From: Hydrogenophaga sp.
Lineage (GTDB): Bacteria; Pseudomonadota; Gammaproteobacteria; Burkholderiales; Burkholderiaceae_C
NCBI RefSeq assembly: GCF_019264445.1
Contig: NZ_JAHVAB010000044.1
Location: 44,180-108,179, forward strand
Direction of reading: 5' to 3'
DNA length: 64,000 nucleotides
Position 1 is the first letter of the stretch; every line of letters begins with the position of its first letter. Made by a program: the position numbers and the translations under genes. The notes under the pieces were generated by a model, which was given only the letters and a program-made list of their open reading frames with translations, was not told where the DNA came from and made no database searches. Below, piece by piece: positions 55,987 through 64,000 of the stretch.

Positions 55987-58392
55987 ATGAATATTCCCAG
56001 CTTGCAGGCCACCGCAGTGGTCAGTAAAAACTCGATCGCGTTCGTCGAGCAGGTGTTTGCCCTCTATGGAGCCCGGCGGCCACTGGTGACGGTGTCGAAT
56101 GCGTCGCAGGCGGAAAAACTGCCGGGTGTGGTCATTGATCGGTGCGTCACACCGGAAGAGCGTTCGGGTTGGTTTACCGCCCAACACCCCCTGATTCACG
56201 ATGACCTGCCAGCGCAGGTGACCTACACCTCGGGCACCGAGGGCCTGCCCAAAGGCATCCTGCTGACCTACGCCAATCTGGCGGACGCTGCCGAGCGCAT
56301 CATCGACCAAATGAAGATGACGGCCGAGGTGCGTGAGTACGTCGGTGTCCCGGCGACTTTCAGCTTTGGCATGGCCCGCTATCGGGCCATCAGTGCGGTG
56401 GGTGGCCGGGCGTACCTGCCGCCTCGCGGTTTCGATCCCATGGAGCTGGCGCGCATGCTGGCGGCTGGAGAGGTCAATTCGCTGTCCGCCGTGCCAACGC
56501 TGTTGCGCATCCTGTTGGCCACACCTGAGGTCATTGGGCAGGCGGGCAAGAACTTGCGCTGGATGGAGATCGGCTCGCAGCACATGACGTCGGACGAGAA
56601 GCGGCGCATTCGCGATCTGTTCCCGAACGCGCTGATCGTGCAGCACTACGGACTGACCGAGGCCTCGCGCAGCACCTTTCTGCAGATTTCCGATGCGCCT
56701 GCGGAGCTGCTCGATTCCGTTGGCCGCCCCGTGGGCCGCACCGAAACGCAAGTGGGTGCCGATGGACGCATCCGCATCCGGGGGCCACATGTGGCGAAAT
56801 CGCGGGTGGACGCCAACGGCTTGCACGATCTCCAGGATGCGGACGGCTGGCTGCAGACGAACGACCTGGGACACATGCGCGACGGCTATCTGTTTTTCGA
56901 TGGCCGGGCGGATGACCTGATCAACTTCGGTGGCATCAAGATCGTTCCCGACCAGCTCGAAGACCGCATGCGCTCGCGTCTGGGGGCCGGCGTCCAGATT
57001 GCCGTGACCAAGGTACCCGACGCGCAGCGCGGCGATGGTGTGCTGGTGGCTGCAAAAACCGATGCGTCCGACGTGGCGCGCGTGCGTGAGGCCGCTGTGG
57101 CTTCGCTGCGTGACATGGGCATTGACGCTGGAGGGTCGCTGCATGTGATGCCGGTGGACACCATCCCTGCGACAGGCACGGGCAAGGTGCAGCGCAGCGT
57201 GCTGGCGGCACAGTTCGTGGCGCAGCAACCCAAGGTCGTCTCGAATGCGAAACCTGCCAAGGGCGAGATCAGCGACGTGCGCTCGCTGTTTGAGCACGAG
57301 TTTCCGGGACAGAAGGTGGGGCCAGACGATACCTTTGAGTCGCTGGGCGGCGACTCGCTCCACTACATCAAGTTTTCGTTGAGTTTTGAACAGCGGTTTG
57401 GACCCCTGCCGACCAACTGGGAGCGGATGACGCCTTCAGCGCTGCAAGAACTGGTGGGCAAGTCCGAGAAGACCTTCTGGCGCCGCCTGGAGTCGGTGAC
57501 GGTGGCGCGCGCTTTTTTCATGATCTGCATCGTGGCGTTGCACACCGATGCATTTGTGTACAGCCCCAACTGGGGTGCCGCTTACTTTCTGGTGATGCTG
57601 GCGGGCTATTCGGTCGCGCGCTGGCAGTTGCCGGAGATCATTCGAGCCGGTAGCGTCAAGACGCTGCTCAGAACCATTCGCTATGTGGCCATTCCGACGG
57701 TGCTGATGGTGGCCGTGATGCAGCTCCTGACGCACAAGTTCGAGGTGACGCCGCTGCTGCTGGTATCGAATTTCCTCGATCCGCACACGCTCAAGGGCTA
57801 TCTTTTCTACTTCGTCGAGTTCTACATCCAGCTGCTGTTGCTGTCTGCCTTGCTGTTCTCCTTTGCGAGCGTTCGCGAAGCTTTCCGTGCGCGCCCGATG
57901 GTCAGCGCACTGGTGGTGCTGGTGGCCGTGGTGGCGATTGACCGCACCGTCGAGCATTTCTGGAACACCGACTTCAACTACCACCGCGTTCCCTGGCACT
58001 ACGCATGGACCTTCGCGCTGGGCATGGTGCTGGCAGGGGCGAATGACATGCGCACGCGCTTTGTGGCGTTGGCGGTGTCGATCGTGGCGGTTTCCATCGT
58101 CTGGGGACCCACGTCGGCGGCGTTCTATGTGGGCGGCGGATGCGCGATCGTGTTGTTCGTGCGGGCCTTTGTGGTGCCGGCGCCTGTGAAGGTGCTGGTG
58201 GCCGAGATCGCTGGCGCGTCCATGTTCATCTACCTCAGCCACTCGCAGATGATCTCGATCGTCACGAAGATCTACGGGCACAACAAGCCGTGGCTGTCGC
58301 TCATCTCGGCCATCATCGTGGGCACCGCATTGACCCACGCATACGCGTGGTGCGAGCGCCGCTTTGCGCAGCTGAGGCAAGGCGCCCATTGA
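55987..58392 (+). CDS. Adenylation-carrier-acyltransferase 3 fusion protein
   Basis: 801 aa, three parts. Residues 1-415: adenylation domain with A3 YTSGTEGLPKG (80-90), A5 YGLTEAS (221-227), A7/A8 FDGRADDLINFGGIK and A10 PATGTGK (Lys400). It starts only about 80 residues before A3, so most of the usual N-subdomain is missing. Residues 425-495: carrier domain, GGDSL with phosphopantetheine Ser457. Residues 500-795: about ten membrane segments of acyltransferase 3 type, with Arg508 and His519 in VARAFFMICIVALH and FIYLSHSQM near the end. Inferred: activates a carboxylic or amino acid, holds it as thioester and moves it across or onto an envelope glycan, as Dlt proteins do with separate chains. 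Single gene next to a tRNA; substrate unknown. Confidence 0.82.
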   Translation: MNIPSLQATAVVSKNSIAFVEQVFALYGARRPLVTVSNASQAEKLPGVVIDRCVTPEERSGWFTAQHPLIHDDLPAQVTYTSGTEGLPKGILLTYANLADAAERIIDQMKMTAEVREYVGVPATFSFGMARYRAISAVGGRAYLPPRGFDPMELARMLAAGEVNSLSAVPTLLRILLATPEVIGQAGKNLRWMEIGSQHMTSDEKRRIRDLFPNALIVQHYGLTEASRSTFLQISDAPAELLDSVGRPVGRTETQVGADGRIRIRGPHVAKSRVDANGLHDLQDADGWLQTNDLGHMRDGYLFFDGRADDLINFGGIKIVPDQLEDRMRSRLGAGVQIAVTKVPDAQRGDGVLVAAKTDASDVARVREAAVASLRDMGIDAGGSLHVMPVDTIPATGTGKVQRSVLAAQFVAQQPKVVSNAKPAKGEISDVRSLFEHEFPGQKVGPDDTFESLGGDSLHYIKFSLSFEQRFGPLPTNWERMTPSALQELVGKSEKTFWRRLESVTVARAFFMICIVALHTDAFVYSPNWGAAYFLVMLAGYSVARWQLPEIIRAGSVKTLLRTIRYVAIPTVLMVAVMQLLTHKFEVTPLLLVSNFLDPHTLKGYLFYFVEFYIQLLLLSALLFSFASVREAFRARPMVSALVVLVAVVAIDRTVEHFWNTDFNYHRVPWHYAWTFALGMVLAGANDMRTRFVALAVSIVAVSIVWGPTSAAFYVGGGCAIVLFVRAFVVPAPVKVLVAEIAGASMFIYLSHSQMISIVTKIYGHNKPWLSLISAIIVGTALTHAYAWCERRFAQLRQGAH

Positions 58393-58404
58393 GGGCGGCT
58401 TGTC

Positions 58405-60012
58405 TCAGAAACCCACCGCCTGCCCGTCGCGCCGTGTGTCGCTGGCGGCCACGTAGCCGTCGGCGATGTCATCGCTCAGTCTGGCAATGAACTGGCCGCT
58501 GCCAAAGTCGAGGTAGGTGTCGGCGGTGGGCTCGAAGCGGTGACCCAGTGCCTTGAGGCCGTCGCGCAACGCGGGGGCCATCGTGGATTCAAAGTCCACA
58601 TCCATGCCCTTGCCCCATTTCCAGCGCGGTGCGTCGCACGCAGCCTGGGGTTGCTGTCCGTGCACCAGCATGCGCACCAGCGTCTGCACATGGCCTTGCG
58701 GCTGCATGTTGGCACCCATCACACCGAAACTCATCACGCCCTGGCCTTCGCGCGTGACGAAGCCGGGAATGATGGTGTGGAAGGGCCGCTTGCCCGGTGC
58801 CACCTGGTTGGGGTGACCGTCCTGCATGGTGAAGCCGTGGCCACGGTTCTGCAGGCTCACGCCCCAGCCGGGCACCACCACCCCGCTGCCGAAGCCGAGG
58901 TAGTTGGACTGGATCAGGCTCACCATGCGCCCCTGCGCATCGGCCGTGGTGAGGTACACCGTGCCTCCGCGGGGCGGGTGACCGGCGCCTGGGTCGATGG
59001 CGCGCTTGGGGTCGATGAGACGGGCGCGATTGCGCAGGTAGCCTGGGTCGAGCAGGTCGGCCGCGCGCACTTCGGTCATGAAGCGTTCGTCCGCCACCCA
59101 GCGGTAGGTGTCGGCAAAGGCGAGCTTGATGGCCTCGATCTGCAGGTGCTGGCTCTCGATGCTGTCGGGGCCGTACTGGCCGATGTCGAGCTGCTCCAGC
59201 ATACCCAGCGCCATGAGCGCGGCGATGCCCTGGCCGTTCGGTGGCAGCTCGTGCACGGTGTGATCGGCAAAGGACATTTCGATGGGTTTGACCCACTGCA
59301 CTTCGTGCGCGGCCAGGTCGCTCGCGCGCAGCTGCGCGCCATGCTCGCGCGCGAAGGCCTCGATGGCCGCGGCAATCTCGCCCCGGTAGAACGCCTCGCC
59401 TCGCGTTTGCGCAATGCGGCGCAGCGCGCGACCGGCTTCGGCAAACGTGAAGCGCTCGCCGGGCAACGGCGCCCGCCCACGCGGCAGAAACGCCTGGGCG
59501 AAGCCGGGCTTGTCGTGCAGCAGCGGCACCGCCAGCGCCCATTTGTGGGCAATGACGGGCGCCACCGCCGCGCCACCTTCGGCCAGTTCGATGGCGGGTT
59601 CGAGCAGGTCGGCAAAGGGCAGGGCGCCAAAGCGCTCCGACAGCGCTGCCCAGCCGGCCACCGCGCCGGGCACGGTCACGGCATCGAAGCCGCGCAGTGG
59701 AATCTGGCCGCCGTGCTTCTGGTCAAAGTAGGCCTTGCTCCAGCCGGCCGGCGCCACGCCGGATGAGTTCATGCCATGCAGCGCTTTGCCGTCCCAGACG
59801 ATCGCGAAGTTGTCGCTGCCCAGACCGTTGGAAATGGGCTCCACCACCGTCAGGGCGGCGGCCGCCGCAATGGCCGCGTCGATGGCGTTGCCGCCCTTGA
59901 GCAGCATGCGCAGCCCGGCCTGAGCGGCCAGGGGTTGCGAGGTGGCCACGGCATTGCGCGCCATGAGCGGGCTGCGAACGGTGGGGTAGGGGTTGCTCCA
60001 GTCAAACTGCAT
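58405..60012 (-). CDS. Gamma-glutamyltransferase family protein
   Basis: 535 aa Ntn hydrolase. Self-cleaving, catalytic Thr in PPRGGTVYLTTADAQG; GGNAIDAAIAAAAALTVVEP, GMNSSGVAPAGW and LPPNGQGIAALMAL are family motifs. No signal peptide, so cytosolic, unlike E. coli Ggt. GGT-like proteins of this kind often act on other gamma-glutamyl or amide substrates. Lies 20 bp after gabD with a hairpin over the gap. Confidence 0.88.
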   Translation of the reverse strand: MQFDWSNPYPTVRSPLMARNAVATSQPLAAQAGLRMLLKGGNAIDAAIAAAAALTVVEPISNGLGSDNFAIVWDGKALHGMNSSGVAPAGWSKAYFDQKHGGQIPLRGFDAVTVPGAVAGWAALSERFGALPFADLLEPAIELAEGGAAVAPVIAHKWALAVPLLHDKPGFAQAFLPRGRAPLPGERFTFAEAGRALRRIAQTRGEAFYRGEIAAAIEAFAREHGAQLRASDLAAHEVQWVKPIEMSFADHTVHELPPNGQGIAALMALGMLEQLDIGQYGPDSIESQHLQIEAIKLAFADTYRWVADERFMTEVRAADLLDPGYLRNRARLIDPKRAIDPGAGHPPRGGTVYLTTADAQGRMVSLIQSNYLGFGSGVVVPGWGVSLQNRGHGFTMQDGHPNQVAPGKRPFHTIIPGFVTREGQGVMSFGVMGANMQPQGHVQTLVRMLVHGQQPQAACDAPRWKWGKGMDVDFESTMAPALRDGLKALGHRFEPTADTYLDFGSGQFIARLSDDIADGYVAASDTRRDGQAVGF

Positions 60013-60020
60013 GGTGTGGT

Positions 60021-60041
60021 CTCAAGTGGATTTCACTTGAG
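60021..60041 (-). other. Hairpin over gabD stop and next ribosome site
   Basis: Perfect 8-bp arms CTCAAGTG and CACTTGAG around GATTT. The gabD stop (60033-60035) is in it and the only SD-like GAG before the next ATG (60012) is in its stem. It may couple translation of the two genes; no T run, so not a terminator. Confidence 0.5.
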
Positions 60042-61523
60042 GATATCGCCGATGCAGAGGTACTTGATCTCCACGTAGTCGTCCATGCTGTGATGCGAGC
60101 CTTCTCGGCCCAGGCCGGACTGCTTGACGCCGCCAAACGGGACGTGCTCGGTGGCCAGAATGCCCACGTTGATGCCGACCATGCCGTACTCCAGCGCCTC
60201 GCTCACGCGGAAGATGCGGCCCACGTCGCGGCTGTAGAAGTAGCTCGCCAGGCCGAACTCGGTGTGGTTGGCGGCGTCGATGGCTTCTTGTTCTTCGTGG
60301 AACTTGAAGACCGGCGCAAACGGCCCGAAGGTTTCTTCGCGGGCGCAGAGCATGTCGGCGGTGGCATCGGCCACCACGGTGGGTTCGAAGAACTGGCCAC
60401 TGCCCAGGCTGCGCAGGCGCTGGCCGCCCGCCACCACGCGGCCGCCCTTGGCGAGCGCATCGTCCACATGGCGCTGCACCTTTTCCAGCGCGGCCTCTTC
60501 AATCAGTGGCCCCTGGTTCACGCCGTCGCTGAAGCCATTGCCGACCTTGGCGGTCTTGACCTTGGCCGCGAACCTGGCGACGAACTCGTCGTACACGCCC
60601 GCCTGCACGTAGAAGCGGTTGGTGCACACGCAGGTCTGGCCGGCGTTGCGGTATTTGCTGGCAAAGGCGCCCTCGACCGCGCTGTCGATGTCGGCGTCGT
60701 CAAACACGATGAAGGGCGCGTTGCCGCCCAGCTCCAGCGACATCTTCTTGACCGTGGGCGCGCACTGCGCCATGAGGATGCGGCCCACTTCGGTGGAGCC
60801 GGTGAAGCTGATGTGCCGCACCACGTCGCTGGCGCAGAGCACCTTGCCCACGGCAATGCTGTTGTCGCTGTCGGCGGTGATCAGGTTGAACACGCCCGGC
60901 GGAATGCCCGCCCGGATGGCGAGCTCGGCGGCGGCGAGGGCCGTCAAGGGGGTGAGCTCGGCGGGCTTGATGATCACCGGGCAACCCGCTGCCAGCGCCG
61001 GTGCCACCTTGCGCGTGATCATGGCCAGCGGGAAGTTCCAGGGTGTGATGGCGGCGCACACGCCAATGGGCTGCTTGAGCACCATCAGGCGGCGGTTGTT
61101 GTCAAAGGTGGGCAAGGTCTCGCCATTGACGCGTTTGGCCTCTTCGGCAAACCACTCGACGAAGCTGGCGCCGTAGGCCACTTCGCCTTTGGCCTCCGCC
61201 AGCGGCTTGCCCTGCTCAGCGGTCATGAGGCGGCCCAGGTCGTCCTGGTGGGCCATCAGCAGGTCAAACCACTTGCGCAGGATGGCGCTGCGCTCCTTGG
61301 CGGTTTTGGCCTTCCACGCGGGCCAGGCCGCATTGGCGGCGTCGATGGCGGCTTGCGCGTCCTTCGGTCCGAGGTTGGCCACGTCGGCCAGCTTCTGGCC
61401 GGTGGCGGGGTCGAGCACGTCGAAGCGGCTGGCACCCGAGACCCACTGGCCATTGATCAGGCCATCGGTCTTGAGCAGGGTCGGGTCCTTGAGCAGGGCC
61501 AGGGGGGAGGTCTTCATGTCCAT
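60033..61523 (-). CDS. gabD: NAD(P)-dependent succinate-semialdehyde dehydrogenase
   Basis: 496 aa aldehyde dehydrogenase oxidising succinate semialdehyde to succinate. MKTSPLALLKDPTLLKTDGLINGQWV at the N-terminus resembles GabD; catalytic Glu in KMSLELGGNAPFIVFDDADID, Cys in NAGQTCVCTNRFYV, cofactor FTGSTEVGR and AITPWNFPLAMITRK. GGAGACACCG sets the start at 61523. Related aldehyde substrates are possible. A 36-bp dyad lies 40 bp upstream. Confidence 0.92.
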   Translation of the reverse strand: MDMKTSPLALLKDPTLLKTDGLINGQWVSGASRFDVLDPATGQKLADVANLGPKDAQAAIDAANAAWPAWKAKTAKERSAILRKWFDLLMAHQDDLGRLMTAEQGKPLAEAKGEVAYGASFVEWFAEEAKRVNGETLPTFDNNRRLMVLKQPIGVCAAITPWNFPLAMITRKVAPALAAGCPVIIKPAELTPLTALAAAELAIRAGIPPGVFNLITADSDNSIAVGKVLCASDVVRHISFTGSTEVGRILMAQCAPTVKKMSLELGGNAPFIVFDDADIDSAVEGAFASKYRNAGQTCVCTNRFYVQAGVYDEFVARFAAKVKTAKVGNGFSDGVNQGPLIEEAALEKVQRHVDDALAKGGRVVAGGQRLRSLGSGQFFEPTVVADATADMLCAREETFGPFAPVFKFHEEQEAIDAANHTEFGLASYFYSRDVGRIFRVSEALEYGMVGINVGILATEHVPFGGVKQSGLGREGSHHSMDDYVEIKYLCIGDILK

Positions 61524-61562
61524 CGGTGTCTCCGTCGATGCATTGCGCTGATAAAGGCTGTT

Positions 61563-61598
61563 GGCGCCATTCATTTAACTTGTTAAATAAATGGCGCC
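61563..61598. promoter_or_regulatory. 36-bp dyad, candidate operator for gabD
   Basis: Arms match at 16 of 17 positions around a TT centre; outer part GGCGCC and core ATTTAACTTGTTAAAT (61573-61588). The core resembles MarR-family operators. It lies 40 bp before the gabD ATG and 193 bp before alaS. No regulator gene is adjacent in this window. The rest of 61524-61791 holds only leader sequence. Confidence 0.72.
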
Positions 61599-61791
61599 CG
61601 ATTGTGCCGCCGAATGGCTCGCCAGCATAGCCCTGGGTGCTTTCGGGCACGGTGCCGCTCGCGACGCGGGCGCGTGGTCCACACGATTTCGCCGGTCGGA
61701 CACGCGGGGTGGCCGGCATGTTGGAAAATACCGGGTTCCGCGCGCGCGAGCGCTGCCCCAGTCTCTCCTGACCGACAACCACAAGGCCACC

Positions 61792-64000
<2,209 letters not shown>

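Overview
The window is a contiguous chromosomal segment from a high-GC betaproteobacterium, most likely Burkholderiales family Comamonadaceae (Hydrogenophaga-like; genus not provable here). Support: serC directly behind gyrA, an ompA-ubiG-gph block, a tmRNA with tag ANDERFALAA, NtrBC/sigma-54 control of glnA, many Comamonadaceae-type transporters and dehydrogenases, and a scattered inverted-repeat element with CCGTTCG ends. It is mainly core chromosome, densely packed, with no prophage, integrase, transposase, CRISPR array or recognisable defence locus.

Layout. 1-5.3 kb: serC (cut by the window edge) and gyrA leftward; ompA, ubiG, gph and tmRNA rightward. 5.7-11.1 kb: small membrane and hypothetical proteins, an RsuA-type pseudouridine synthase, a hydrolase, an EI24 membrane protein and a molybdopterin-binding-fold protein. 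11.1-16.3 kb: nitrogen control block, with tandem NtrC sites, a sigma-54 promoter, glnA, a small DUF4124 gene, glnL and glnG. 16.3-22.1 kb: a leftward seven-gene run with 4-nt overlaps (DUF2069, FAD oxidase, lytic transglycosylase, thyA, EamA, folA, xth) that joins thymidylate synthesis to folate recycling. 22.1-29.7 kb: YihY, P450 plus hydrolase, metY, CBS protein, PHA depolymerase, GST. 30-35.2 kb: aroC, aroQ and aroE among transporters and a cupin. 35.2-38.9 kb: DsbA-like protein, EEP-fold protein and an unassigned B12/radical SAM protein. 39.2-44.2 kb: glycine cleavage operon gcvT-gcvH-gcvP behind a tandem glycine riboswitch. 44.2-53.4 kb: ETF-ubiquinone oxidoreductase, SDR, transporter, thioesterase, PQQ-type sugar dehydrogenase lipoprotein, two carboxymuconolactone-decarboxylase-fold proteins, a Bug-type binding protein and a PAS-LuxR regulator. 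53.4-55.7 kb: 3-oxoacid CoA-transferase genes with a palindromic candidate operator, a manganese (yybP-ykoY) riboswitch with a Gdt1-type exporter, and tRNA-Gly(CCC). 56-64 kb: a three-part adenylation/carrier/acyltransferase-3 fusion, a gamma-glutamyltransferase, a succinate-semialdehyde dehydrogenase and the start of alaS.

Most notable: (1) an 801-residue protein fusing a shortened adenylation domain, a carrier domain and a membrane acyltransferase-3 domain, alone beside a tRNA gene, which looks like a one-chain envelope acylation machine; (2) a 60-bp copy of the dispersed inverted repeat inside alaS, in frame, adding about 20 residues to alanyl-tRNA synthetase; (3) a near-perfect 36-bp dyad in front of gabD and a perfect 10-bp-arm dyad in front of the CoA-transferase genes; (4) a pair of related ~100-bp palindromes in opposite orientation near 29.7-30.0 kb; (5) a radical SAM protein with a CX4CX2C cluster motif and no assigned function. 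All functions are inferred from reading sequence and motifs; no database search was possible.
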